64,000 nt of DNA from Bimuria novae-zelandiae CBS 107.79 (Eukaryota > Ascomycota > Dothideomycetes > Pleosporales > Didymosphaeriaceae). A model generated the notes under the pieces. It saw nothing but the letters and a program-made list of their open reading frames with translations, searched no databases and was not told the origin of the DNA. This document shows positions 37,251-47,390 of this stretch, piece after piece; position 1 is the first letter of the stretch; every line of letters starts with the position of its first letter. The translations under genes were made by a program, and so were the position numbers. The stretch spans positions 321,261 through 385,260 of the forward strand of contig ML976680.1 of NCBI GenBank assembly GCA_010015655.1, in the 5' to 3' direction.

Positions 37251-37560
37251 AGAGCGTGTTTGCGCCATTGCATGATACCACGAGAGCATTGTAGGATTGG
37301 GTGGGTTCATTTTTAACATTTTTTAATAGTGTCCGCATCCCCTCCTTTCATAGAAAGGAGGAACACTTGAGCATCTCATATATTTCAATGCAAGATGCAT
37401 ATCAAAGTCGAACGCCGTGCGATGCAAAGTATGAATGTATACGCCTCCGATGCAACGCGTCCCCGACCACCGTGGTATCATGCAACCGTGTATCCAATTC
37501 CTCATAACTTTCATATATTCATCTCTAACAACCATCGTATCTCATCACAACCACACCTCT
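37251..37560. other. Convergent intergenic region
   Basis: About 310 bp between two genes that face each other; presumably both 3' untranslated regions. It has a short inverted repeat around CCCCTCCTTTCATAGAAAGGAGG (37,338-37,360), which could form a hairpin with an 8-bp stem. Confidence 0.5.
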
Positions 37561-39282
37561 CTACTTCTTCTTCCCCTTCTTCCCACCGCCCCCCTTCGTC
37601 GCGCTCACCGGTGCCGCGTGCCCCGTCTCCTTAATATGATCGAACAGCTTTGTCTTGCTCGGAAACCCAGCGTGGCATTTCATGCACTTGTGCGGTAGGT
37701 CCGGGTCGTCTGGGCCGCTTCCGGCTTGCTTTGCTGCCTTTTTCGCTCGCTTCAGCGCGGCGGCGCCGAGTTTTTTGCCTGCGGGTGAGGGTTTGTCGTC
37801 GGCTGGGTTGGCGGGGAGGTGCTCCGGGGGAGGCTCTGAGGGCGCAGGGGTCGCGGATGTGGCGGGCGTGGAGGGGATGAGGTAGGAGGCGAGGCGGGCT
37901 TCGATGTCGGAGCGGGAGGCGTATTCGTCGTCGTCTGATTGCGAATCTTGGGACTCGGGGTCGCTTGGGGTTTGAGTGGTTTGAGGTTGTGGGTTAGGTG
38001 ATTCACTGTCGGCGATAGGCGCATCTTCAAGCCTCACGTTTTCGAGCTGTTCGCTGAGATGTGAGGTTGTCGCCTGCTGTTCGTCTGGTTCCGAGCTTGC
38101 ATCCGCAACATCCTCCAGGTCCTCGGCTTGTGTTTTGTCTCCTTGCTCATCATCTTCCTCAGCAGGCGTAATGGCACCACTACTCGCCACGCCCTCTTCT
38201 AGATCCAGCAACTCATTGTCCTTGCGCATCTGCTTTTTCAGCGCATAGATGGCTTTTTGGTGCTTCTTGCTCTTCTCGTGTGCCTCCCACTGGCGCTCGC
38301 TCTTGAACGTCTTGTGACAGGCTACGCACTCAAAGTGCTCCTCCACAATCTCTTCCTCTGACTCTTCAAGCAACTCCTCCGGTTCCCGCACCTTTGCCCA
38401 GTCCGGCACGGCGTCTGTCCCGTCCTGGAGCTTGACCGCATTTGCAGCTCGAGCGCGCGCCTGCTGCTGTTTCCGTGCGTCACGTTGTGCCTTGGCCATC
38501 TCCTCTTCCGTCTGTGTATTCGGCGTGTATCGCGGGTCTCGCTTTCGCACGAAGGCGACCAAGTTCTGGACTGCGGCGTTGAACTCGCGTATGCCCTCCT
38601 CTCTGAACTTTTTATTCTCCTTCTCCATGAGACGGCGGTAACGGCGGTCGGGCGCATCCGAAAGACGATACTTGTCCAGCGATGCAAATGACTTGACTGT
38701 CGCAAACCCACCCCACACATTGTAGAAGTCGCGGACTACCCCTCCTCTTTCAAACGTGTCGTCTTTGTGGCCAAATGAGGGGTAATCCGTCACATCGACA
38801 CCCTCGTAGTTCCCTGCCTGCTCTTCCTCGCGCGCCAGCTGGTCGAAAGTTTCCCGCACGAAACCGAAGAAGCCCGTTGGCGCATCTGTGAAGTCGACGT
38901 TTGACCTGAACTTGCCCATCATACGAGATATGTCTTCAGCGGTCGTGACCTTCATGTTGTACTCGTAATGGTCGCCGTCCCCGCCCCCGCCATCGCCTCC
39001 TCGCAGAATGTCGCCCTCGTGTGCATCGTACCAGGCGCGTTCCTGCGGGTCGGAGAGGACTTCGTAGGCGGTCGACACGTCGGCGAAGAGGGCGGTGGTG
39101 CGTTCGACGTCGCCATAGTTGCGGTCCGGGTGGAGTTCTAGCGCCTTCCTGCGGTATGCTTTTTTGATCTCCTCCTCGGTCGCGGTGCGCTCGACGCCCA
39201 GCAGCTCGTAGTAGCTAGTTTTAACTTCGATGCCAGCATCGTTGGCAGAACCGCCGTGGCCGGTCGACTGCTGGGCGCCCAT
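37561..39282 (-). CDS. JJJ1: J-protein with U1-type zinc fingers, JJJ1/DNAJC21 ortholog
   Basis: Single-exon frame of 573 residues, near the length of yeast Jjj1. The J domain is at about residues 23-90 with the HPD motif at 51-53 ([11 protein letters not shown]), which stimulates Hsp70 ATPase. A middle region with WNVWGGF-like sequence and [12 protein letters not shown] follows. There are two C2H2 fingers, [23 protein letters not shown] (about residue 320, stated here in parts) and [23 protein letters not shown] (about 530). The acidic linker and Lys-rich C-terminus ([10 protein letters not shown]) also fit. In yeast Jjj1 works with Ssa Hsp70 in cytosolic recycling of 60S ribosome biogenesis factors. 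It is divergent from the SPX-RING gene and convergent with the preceding one. The start ATG at 39,282 places the J domain in its normal position. Confidence 0.93.
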   Translation of the reverse strand: MGAQQSTGHGGSANDAGIEVKTSYYELLGVERTATEEEIKKAYRRKALELHPDRNYGDVERTTALFADVSTAYEVLSDPQERAWYDAHEGDILRGGDGGGGDGDHYEYNMKVTTAEDISRMMGKFRSNVDFTDAPTGFFGFVRETFDQLAREEEQAGNYEGVDVTDYPSFGHKDDTFERGGVVRDFYNVWGGFATVKSFASLDKYRLSDAPDRRYRRLMEKENKKFREEGIREFNAAVQNLVAFVRKRDPRYTPNTQTEEEMAKAQRDARKQQQARARAANAVKLQDGTDAVPDWAKVREPEELLEESEEEIVEEHFECVACHKTFKSERQWEAHEKSKKHQKAIYALKKQMRKDNELLDLEEGVASSGAITPAEEDDEQGDKTQAEDLEDVADASSEPDEQQATTSHLSEQLENVRLEDAPIADSESPNPQPQTTQTPSDPESQDSQSDDDEYASRSDIEARLASYLIPSTPATSATPAPSEPPPEHLPANPADDKPSPAGKKLGAAALKRAKKAAKQAGSGPDDPDLPHKCMKCHAGFPSKTKLFDHIKETGHAAPVSATKGGGGKKGKKK

Positions 39283-39903
39283 GTCGTGGTCGGCGGGACA
39301 ATATCGTGTTGACGGCGCTATTCATGGGGCGCGTGGCAGAGTTTTCCCTCCACGTGCGGCTAGAAGAGGTCTCGTGTGCTGGACAGTGAAGTATGACACT
39401 TCGAACTGCGCGTTGATTGGTGCGCAAGCAGGGCCGACAAGAAGCCATGTGAACGAGCCACAATACATCACTGGGAAGAAATGTCTGCAAACTACCAAAC
39501 CACAATGGCCCCTGCTTCCTCTGTGAGAACAGAACATGTGTTCGTGCTCGCCACAGTTTGGAAACCCATATCGACCCCACGCGCTCTCCTCCGCGCCCCG
39601 CTAGCTAATCATCACGCGTTCAACGGGCGGGTTTGCCATCACGCGCCTTCAGCGTAGCGCCACAGCTGCACAGCTTTCAGCAGCTGGGATTTCGCGCATA
39701 TCTTCATCCTGGGCACGGTTCTCCAAGATCGCGCTTGTGCCTGGGCGATTACCGTCAAGACGACGTCATACTGCGTAGTCATAGGGCCAACCAACCACAG
39801 CGCACAAGTCGAAAACGTGGGAAAATTTGCGCTTCTCACAGGCTATCACGACAGACCCCGCTGTGCTTGTCGTACCGTAGCACCGGCTACACTATCTACT
39901 ACC
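39283..39903. promoter_or_regulatory. Divergent promoter region between JJJ1 and SPX-RING
   Basis: The 621 bp separating two divergent start codons must contain both promoters. No TATA box at a convincing distance was identified. Small ORFs across it are chance frames. Confidence 0.5.
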
Positions 39904-41370
39904 ATGAAGTTTGGTCAGCTCTTCAAGCAGGCCCTACGAAACGAGGGTTTCCCCCAAGAATGGATTGAATCTGCTATATCATACTCGCAGCTCAAAAAGT
40001 GCATCAACCGTTTGTCATCTGAACTCTCTGAACTTGGTCTGGATCCGAAGACCCTGGGGAAGTTGCTCAAGCACGTGGAAGACTACAATGCGGCGGCCGA
40101 CCAATCTGATGAAGGGGATCGCCCGTTTGAGTACATCCTGGACGATTCCGAGAACGAGGGGAACGATGGCGAGAAGAAACAGAGACATACGTTCCAGCCG
40201 AAGCTGGTCTTTCATGTACACGAGGTGACTGGTGCGCTGCATAGTGCGCAGTTGGATGAAAAGACCAAGAGGAAGCTGCAGATGCTTGCTGTGGAGACGG
40301 GCATGACAGACCTGAGAGTGTTTGAAGAGCCGGACGTCAAAGAAACACCATCAAACGGCTTGACAGACCACCGTCCAAGCTTGATATCGGTCCACAGCTC
40401 ATCCAAAAAGCGCTCAGGATACCGCAGGATAGAAATCCTGCTCAGCTCCGACGTCGAGTTCTTTACCAAGCTCACGTCCGAGCTCTCAGGTTTGGAGGCC
40501 CTCCAAAAGCGCGAACAGGAACGCATGCACGGCGAAATCAAAAAGCTCGGAAAGCAAATAACGCACTTGACGGATCCAGACCGGCGCGCAAACAAGAAGC
40601 TTTTATCCGTCTGGCGACAAATCTTCCAGCTTTACTTGGAAGAAGGCATTTTCTTCGGGACCACCGAGAGGGACCACTCCGCCCACGATGCGGCCAAGGC
40701 GCAGGACCGCTTCGCGGAGTTTTGCGATAAGTTGACCAAGACCGGCTTGATCGACAAATTGAAGAAGAAGGAAAACGTCGAGGCTTTCAACACTTTTATG
40801 CACATCAACCGCGAGATACTACAGGGGCTGAAATTTGGAGAAATAAACCATACCGCCATGCAGAAGATTTTAAAGAGTAAGTCTTCCTTCGTGGAGTGGT
40901 TGGATTGTTGAGATGATGGCTGATAGGGAGTAGAATTCGACAAACGCACCGCCCTCGGTGTAAAATCCACCGTCCCCAAGCAAATCACCTACCCTGAGTT
41001 CTCCGAGCACCTCGCCAAAGCCGTCTGTGCAGAAGTAGACTCCCAGATCCTGTCCCACGTTCCGCAGCTAGAGGACTACTCCTGCCCCATGTGCATGGAG
41101 ATTAAGTGGCGGCCTGTCAGACTACGCTGCGGACACGTCTTTTGCATTCGCTGTCTCATCGTCATGCAAAACAACAAACAAGATCATTGCCCATTGTGTC
41201 GCCAAAATACTGTGGCGGATGCGAATTCCGATAATCTGGACGAGGAACTTGCGCGGTATCTGAAGAGGTGGTTCCCGGATGAGGTGAAGGAGAAGCAGAA
41301 GTATAACGAGCTGATGGCTGGGGTAGACCAGTATGGCGAGGTGTACAAGGAGAAGTGCTGCGTTATGTGA
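39904..41370 (+). CDS. SPX domain and RING finger protein (putative E3 ubiquitin ligase)
   Basis: Exons 39,904-40,876 and 40,934-41,370 encode about 469 residues. The 57-nt intron (GTAAGT...TAG) joins MQKILK to KFDKRTALG, restoring the KILKKFDK motif that ends SPX domains. The N-terminus MKFGQLFKQAL and ISYSQLKKCI are the classic SPX start, which binds inositol pyrophosphates and senses phosphate. A C3HC4 RING has C375, C378, C390, H392, C395, C398, C410 and C413, expected to bind an E2 enzyme. The protein ends KEKCCVM, a CaaX-like tetrapeptide. The domain order matches fungal RING-14-type proteins and plant NLA. Substrates are unknown. Confidence 0.9.
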
Positions 41371-41674
41371 TGGAGCGTGGTGGCAGACTTTTCGACACGT
41401 CAGGGCGCTGCGCGTTCCTGCATTTTTCACGTTTTGGATGGTTCTCGCATTTCGAGCATAGGTAAGTTGCACTTCAAATTTGTACTCTAACGAATTTTGC
41501 ATTAACCAGATTCTACAGACCGCGCTCGCAGTTGCATTTCTTTCCCAGTGTCTTTTGGCACCGTCGCATTATTTGAGATACCCCTATTACTTATCCTGCA
41601 ATCTATCACCGTTATTCCGCTCTCACCTCGCGATCCAAAGTCCGTGTAAAGCTACCCAATCTTGCTAACACGCC
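41371..41674. other. Convergent intergenic region
   Basis: About 300 bp between the stop of the SPX-RING gene and the stop of the dioxygenase gene; GC-normal, no further gene seen. Presumably both 3' ends. Confidence 0.5.
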
Positions 41675-42818
41675 TCACGCCTCTGTCCCTACCCCTACCT
41701 TCTCTACCTTTACCCCCTTCCCCCTCGCCAATCTCGCCTCCTCTGCCTTCTTCATCTCCGCCTTCACCCTCGCACTATCCGGCACAATCCTCTCCCTCCC
41801 TCCCTGCACCCTCCACCCCTCCAGCCTGCTCCTCCCCAGCGCCCTCAACGTCTTCCTCTCCACAACACTATACGCCCCCTCGTCCTCTCGATCAAAACAA
41901 AACGGCTCTTTCACGCTCACGGGCGGATTCGTGATAACCCTCACTTTCCTCAGTGTGTTGTTGGAAGCGGAATGCAGCATGAGCGGGTGCAGCAGGTACA
42001 CGTCGCCGACGTCGCCGGTGGCTTCGACGAAGGCGGAGTCGGGCATAGCGGAAGCGATGCGAGTGTAGAAAGAGAGGTCGGAGCCTTCGGAGGAGAATGT
42101 GGGGTTTTGAGCGCGGGGCGTCATGCGTGGGGATACGCCAGAGGGGTTGGCGAGGAGGTGGGATGCTATGATGGGGATGCCGGGGGGGCAGAGGACGGTG
42201 CCTGGTACCTCGATTAGTTTAGGGTACAGGGTGGTGGAGATAGGGGGTGAGGGGGTAAGGGAGCGTACCGCCGCCGTTGGGAACAATGTCGGTCCAGAGG
42301 GGGATCACGAGGAGCGCTTGCTCGGGCGAGTCGAGGTAGTGCACGAAGAAGTCGCCGTCGACGTGCCAGTTTGTGAGGTCCTGGGGACGAATGTATTTCC
42401 CGGCGCCCGTGGGGGTGCCGAGGTTCACGATGAAGGAGTCTTTCCAGTTGGAGACCGAGTTGTTGACGCGGTCTTCGCCGCCGAGGAGTTGGCAGATTGC
42501 GGACCAGGCTTTGGGCGCGATTTCGGAGGCGTTGAAGTATTTGTGGATCGGCATGTTGACGCGGCCGGTGTCGTTTTTGGTGTCCCTATACAAACTGTTA
42601 GTGAGAGGGTGGTGGGAAGGTGTTTGGATGAGAAGTGGTGTGTAGTACCATGTTGACATGTCGTTCGGGTCCATGCCGAGCCGCGTCCATAGTTGTGATT
42701 GTAGCTCTGCGGACTGCTCCCGCGTGAAGCACCCGGTCAACTTAATCCAGCCATGCTCGAGAAAATGCTCAATCTGCTCTTGAGACAGCTTGTACTGGTC
42801 GTCTGCCATCGTATCCAC
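41675..42818 (-). CDS. Phytanoyl-CoA dioxygenase (PhyH) family protein
   Basis: Exons 42,818-42,649, 42,585-42,269 and 42,201-41,675 encode 337 residues. The introns (63 and 67 nt, GT-AG, CTAAC and CTAAT branch-like sites) are fixed by the protein joins MSTW-DTKNDT and PNGG-GTVLCPPGIP, matching the family's GGGT block. The Fe(II) ligands are H131 and D133 (NWHVDGD) and H239 (PLMLHSASNN). R247 or R250 is the likely 2-oxoglutarate contact. These are non-haem iron, 2-oxoglutarate-dependent oxygenases; the substrate here is unknown and need not be phytanoyl-CoA. No targeting signal is obvious. The gene is divergent from the HET pseudogene. Confidence 0.88.
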
Positions 42819-43703
42819 AATTCTGTATATTCAAAAAGGTGCAAATATCTAACAGTAGACAACAAATAAATCAAGCGTAGAAGGTACCACTGAAAACTAT
42901 CAGGCTACTGCAAATTGGATACGAGCCAGAAGCTTGTGCAACGACCAAAACCAGGCCTCCGAAATCCCAGAGCCTTTATACCCCCTCTATTCCGCGATGA
43001 TGCGTTTCCAGCCGAACTCCGCGATGATGTGTTTCCAGCCGAACGACCGTGAGGCAAACGGGATAGGTCCCTTGGCGCTTAGAATAGCAGGTGCGTGTTG
43101 GCACATTTACCCGCCGGGTATAATCCTCTTGAACGAGCTTGTGCAGCGACTGACTTGCTCTCGAATAGTAGGGCCGTGATAATTTGCTGGAACGGCGCTT
43201 GAATGTATTGCTTGCTGCACCGGTGATGTTAGTTCCCTGCAGATTCTCAAGGGTTGGGAGAAAGAGGGAAGAGAGTCGATTAAGCTGCCACCTCGAGTTA
43301 TTTCTTTGTTCTTTGCACACGTAGTCGCGTAAATAATACACCACAAGTTGCTTATCTAAGCAAGTGATTGTTGTACAATGCTTTTCAAATCCTTGGGTGT
43401 CGCATGATCTGTTCAGGTCGTTGGTGACGATAAAACAAAAGAGACCCTGCTCATTTGTCGAAATCATGATTGGCTGATAAGTTGCTCTCATAGAAATCTT
43501 GGAAGTGATAAGTGAGCTCCACTAGAGGCTCATTGGGTATCTGGAAAGTTTTTGCCTATTTCTGGTTTCCAAAAATGATCGCACGATCCATGTCGGTCGA
43601 TTACGTTATATAAACAAGATGACAAAGCTGTAATACGACGGCAGACCGTGCCTCACCTTCGGTAGGTTGCCACATTATACTGTCAAACAACGAATTCGGA
43701 ACA
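42819..43703. other. Intergenic region between the dioxygenase and HET genes
   Basis: About 885 bp, GC-normal. It contains a 171-codon minus-strand frame (42,976-43,491) with no recognisable domain; I regard it as chance. A 27-bp tandem duplication lies at 42,991-43,044. Upstream sequences of both flanking genes are presumably here. Confidence 0.5.
42991..43044. repeat. Tandem duplication, 2 x 27 bp
   Basis: Unit TCCGCGATGATG followed by C or T and GTTTCCAGCCGAAC, at 42,991-43,017 and 43,018-43,044, with one C/T difference. Confidence 0.9.
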
Positions 43704-44400
43704 ATGTCTGAACACAAGCCGGAGAGCAATGTGCCGGCTATTGATGGCGGGGATCTACTCTACAACAAATTCCCCCTAGATTCTTCGAAAAGCAGATCCG
43801 GTTGCTGAAAGTACACCCCGTAGCCTGGAACGACGGCATTAGTGCGCGCTTCGATGTTGTGTCGCTGGACAACAATCCAACTTATGACACCCTCTCATCG
43901 TTTGGCGCTTAAAGGACCTCTTCCTCGACAACAAGATGTCGCCGATGGACGACAATACAACCAAGAAGATCCGAATTGAAGTCCATGAAGTCGAAGTCTT
44001 GTCTAATCTGTTTCCGCTCTTCGTCGCTTGAGGGCTTTTCGGAAGACAGAAGAGCTTTTCATTTAGGTGGATGCTGTATGTATTAATCAAAGTTCGCTTT
44101 CAGAGCGTAGCCATCAGGTCAGCTTGATGGCAACAATATACACAAAATGTCGACAGGTCCTCATTTGGATCGCATTAGAGAAAGATGATGACCGTCCAGA
44201 GCCTATGAAGCGATATGGCCCTGAAGAGTGTTTCTGTGTTCGGGAAATCACCGATGATGGCAATCGGGACTACGATGAACAAGTCACGGCTTTCTTAGAA
44301 GAGATCCAAGACCAGGAAGACCGTCTGCATTTGCAGGACTCAAAAGCTTATCCAGCCCACTCTCGAGTGCAAGCAGTTTTCTACTTGGCATGTCTTATAC

Positions 44401-44603
44401 TGTCGCGGTGAGCAGAGCGCTGAGCGGACAGTACGCAGTGGAAAAGATTGCAGGATTGAACTGAGGTTGTACTATCTAGGAGCTACAGAAGGTATAGGTA
44501 CGCAAGCGTAAACAACGCTAGTCCTAGAGAAGTAGAAGGAAAGTTGCAACCACGCCATGGCAGGAGCAACTATCTTGCAAAGTAGGAGCCATATACCGTG
44601 ACA
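44401..44603. mobile_element. Solo LTR (short, 203 bp) in the HET gene, TSD TATAC
   Basis: Starts TGTCGCGGTGAGCAGAGC and ends ATACCGTGACA, so the ends are a 9-bp imperfect inverted repeat with TG...CA. It is flanked by TATAC at 44,396-44,400 and 44,604-44,608. Aligns with 45,469-45,683. A MITE with 5-bp duplication is the alternative, but TG...CA plus 5-bp TSD favours an LTR. Confidence 0.8.
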
Positions 44604-45468
44604 TATACGTATGCTGGCCATGGATAACCACTTGTCTGTTCTCGAATCAGCCGTGCCGAAGACTCGGGATATGAACACGCTTTGGTGGCCATGGTACGGT
44701 TGCGCCAAAGCGCCTGGCATACGCGCATCTGGATCGTACAGGAGGTCGTTCTTGCGCCACAAGCTACAGTTGTATTCGGGCTTGTTGCTCTACCTTGGGA
44801 CACCGTGGTCCGCGCCTCCGTCAATTACAACAAGCGCTGGTGTCGAGATTGCTGCAAGATCAAAGTGACAGACAATATGTGTGAGGATCAGTTTTAAGTT
44901 CTGTTGTTGATTATGTAGTCGGGATTTAAGCCCTTCGTCATGTTAGAATCACTGATCCATCAATGGCGGCAATCCTATACGTTGATTCCGAATATGGCGA
45001 AACGAAAGCGCATGCTGACCAGTATTTAGCGTCCCAGAAAAGACACTTCATAGCCGTTCGGCTTGCCTTATTGGACTGCCAAGCGTCGGTTCCTTTGGAT
45101 CATGTGTATGTACTGCTGAGACTTGGCCATGCGCGAGTTGGAGACCGACCAATCAAGCCAAAATACGGAATAGACGTTGGAATCCTATACCGTGATATTT
45201 CGAAAGGATACATCGAATCAGAATTGTCGCTTCTACCTCTTTCTATACCAAAGGGTATCATATCCAATCAGGTATGTGGAACGATGCCTTCTTGGGCCAT
45301 TTCCTGGCAAGGGTTCCAAGATCAGGAGTTTGAACTAAAACCGGCTACGAAACTGTGGGCCACACTTTACAGACCATACGATGCCGACACGAACCTCCGA
45401 AGCCAAGCAGCCTCGTTCGAATCTGATGAGAGATTACTCCTAAGCGGAGTCATAATTGGCATTGTTTC

Positions 45469-45683
45469 TGTCGCAGTGAGCAGAGCGCTGAGCGGACAGT
45501 ACGCAGTGGAAAAGATTGCAGGATTGAACTGAGGTTGTACTATCTAGGAGCTACAGAAGGTATATGTGCGCGGGCACAAACAACGCTAGTCCTAGACAGG
45601 TATACCACTCTCAGAAAGGTGAGTAGCAACCAAGCGAGGGTAGGAGTACCCATCTCATAGGGTAAGAGCCATAAACCGTGACA
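45469..45683. mobile_element. Solo LTR (short, 215 bp) in the HET gene, TSD GTTTC
   Basis: Starts TGTCGCAGTGAGCAGAGC and ends AAACCGTGACA, flanked by GTTTC at 45,464-45,468 and 45,684-45,688. Removing the LTR and one duplication joins IIGIVS to VVYSRSREWW in the same frame, so the insertion itself is what breaks the HET frame here. About 12 bp longer than the first copy. Confidence 0.85.
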
Positions 45684-46463
45684 GTTTCCGTAGTATACTC
45701 TAGGTCTCGGGAATGGTGGAACGTCGAACAATTTTCACATGCATCAACAAAGATTACTAAAAGACTCGGACAACCGAAAGACAGATACCATGCTTGTATG
45801 GACCCACGATGTACATGGGAGAATGCCTGGGGCTTAACTCTTATCGCTGGGTGCTTGCCTGAGCCGAACACCATGGTGAATGTGGAGAATTGGAATATAT
45901 TGGACTTACTTCAGTTATTTGCGTTGGGCAATGGTCAATACAGTGCGAATGTCACCACCAAAGTTTTGCGAGGTAGGGAAGATCCTTGGGCAGGCTGGGT
46001 TCCGCACACCGACGAGAGTCAATCAGACAACTCCAACCGTGATGAAGATGCGAAAGACACCTTTGAGGACGAACATGACTATGCGAACAATATCGATAAT
46101 GGCGAGGAGAGGAACAAAGAGGATCAAGATCGCTCTCGCCCCAATGCCAGTAGCTTCGATAAACATGCTTTCGCCCAAATTCAGAGTATTGTGGCCAATC
46201 TCAACGAAATATTTCTGACCGAGCATAATATCTTAGGTTTCGGGCTTCGTCGATGTGAATCTGGGGATGTCCTCGTCATAGCTCAAGGAGGCAACATGCC
46301 CATCGCCCTACGGCCAAAGGCTGACTCAAAGGCCCCAATTTCGAATTCCCAGCCAAAATACGAGGTCTTTGGCGTCTGCTACGTACACGGATTTATGCAC
46401 GGGGAGCAAAATGAGCGCTTAAAACAGGAACAAGGTGGGCTCACCACCTTTCGAGTTGCCTAG

Positions 46464-46727
46464 ACCTGGCAAGATCCTGTTACTGGCCTTTTCTCGTCCG
46501 GGGTCTGGGCAATTCAACGTCATTCATCCGCAATAATGATTCAGGATCGCACGGAGCATCAGTTTATAAACAAAAAGTTAACAAATTCTACCACAATGCG
46601 GTGGAAGACCTTTTCCCTTCGTTACTATATTTTGTCCTCAACACTCGCTACTAGGAAACCATCTTTTTTTGCAAAACTTCTCTCCTATGGAACTCAAACA
46701 CTATCAGCTACTGTCTGGTATGATTTT
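46464..46727. other. Short convergent spacer
   Basis: About 264 bp between the end of the HET pseudogene and the end of the GNAT pseudogene; nothing recognised. Confidence 0.5.
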
Positions 46728-47390
46728 CTACTCGCTACGACGACACCGTCGCATCGCATAACTACGATGAATGCCATACCCCCTTAGTCTGTTCCCATCC
46801 CAAGCATTCAAATCAATATCTCGATACTCCACATCTTCAAAGCCGAAGGTCCCATACAGGTTATGACAACCCGGAAATGAGATCAGCCACGCTACAAGCC
46901 CAGCCTCATCCGCAATGTGCATGCAGTGACGCAGCAGCTGCGAGCCAATACTTTGACCTTGATACTCGGGGGCAACAGCAAAGCTTGAGACATCTGCCGA
47001 GGTCGTTAGCTTCACTCCGCTACACAGCTTGCCCCAAGTTATCCCAGGGCCCAGGCCGGCTGTTGGCATCAAAGTAAAACGAGGATACAGGGAATCATAC
47101 AAAACCGCTCTTCCCCCTTCATCAAAGCCATCAACTCCTCAATCACTGCCCCAGACTTCAAAACAAACTCCTTATTCAGCGTCTCCGGTATCTGCGCCTC
47201 CACCTGCGCCATAGGCGTCGTCACCTCCTCCCTAGCGCTTTCCCGCGTCCAGCATATGAAGCCCAGAATCTCCTATGAGGAGGTGCCCACGGCCTTGAAG
47301 ACCTAGGTGGTGGGACTGCGGAGACGGAAAGCGAGACGGCCCGAGTAGAAGGATAGTCTGGCGCTCGCATCGTAGTAGTTTTTATATATC
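46728..47390 (-). pseudogene. GNAT-family N-acetyltransferase gene, 5' end mutated
   Basis: The minus strand encodes FAVAPEYQGQSIGSQLL, the acetyl-CoA-binding motif A (QxxGxG/A), and a C-terminal NLYGTFGFEDVEYRD. Upstream, in a frame that a 41-nt GT-AG segment (47,060-47,100) would join, are EILGFICWTRESARE and, further up, SFYSGRLAFRLRSPTT and VFKAVGTSS. That frame has TAG stops at 47,303-47,305 and 47,273-47,275, both explainable by C-to-T or G-to-A changes. The remaining N-terminus dissolves into AT-rich sequence from about 47,390. The family acetylates amines or protein N-termini; the substrate is unknown. The intron is short, so a small deletion is an alternative reading. Confidence 0.7.

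Larger units (their letters stand above)
43704..46463 (+). pseudogene. HET-domain (heterokaryon incompatibility) gene, broken
   Basis: HET-domain blocks appear in order but in different frames: EKQIRLLKVHP and VSLDNNPTYDTLSS (about 43,780-43,895), then VDAVCINQSSLSERSHQVSL (44,067 on), TRIWIVQEVVLAPQ (about 44,725) and LPLSIPKG...MPSWAISW (about 45,235-45,305). A typical C-terminal block follows, FLTEHNILGFG and VFGVCYVHGFMHGE (46,215-46,405). Lesions: a shift near 43,780, a shift near 43,900 at the LSYxWG motif, TGG to TAG at 44,064-44,066, and two solo LTRs at 44,401-44,603 and 45,469-45,683. Intact HET proteins trigger cell death when unlike hyphae fuse. This copy cannot make the protein. 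Confidence 0.85.

Noticed and set aside
37752..38720. Minus- and plus-strand frames inside JJJ1
   Set aside because: Shadows of the J-protein frame, with low-complexity Pro/Thr or Arg/Ser-rich composition.
42976..43491. 171-codon minus-strand frame as a gene
   Set aside because: No recognisable domain, its end is the 27-bp tandem repeat, and no splice or start context supports it.
44570..44824. Minus-strand frames across the HET region
   Set aside because: They are antisense to HET-domain sequence that matches known motifs on the plus strand.
44401..45683. The two 0.2-kb inserts as MITEs
   Set aside because: TG...CA ends with 5-bp duplications fit LTRs better; kept as an alternative until a full-length copy is found.
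32330..47390. Gene island as a biosynthetic cluster or Starship cargo
   Set aside because: No core biosynthetic enzyme, tyrosine recombinase (captain) or cluster regulator; the genes are ordinary and unrelated.
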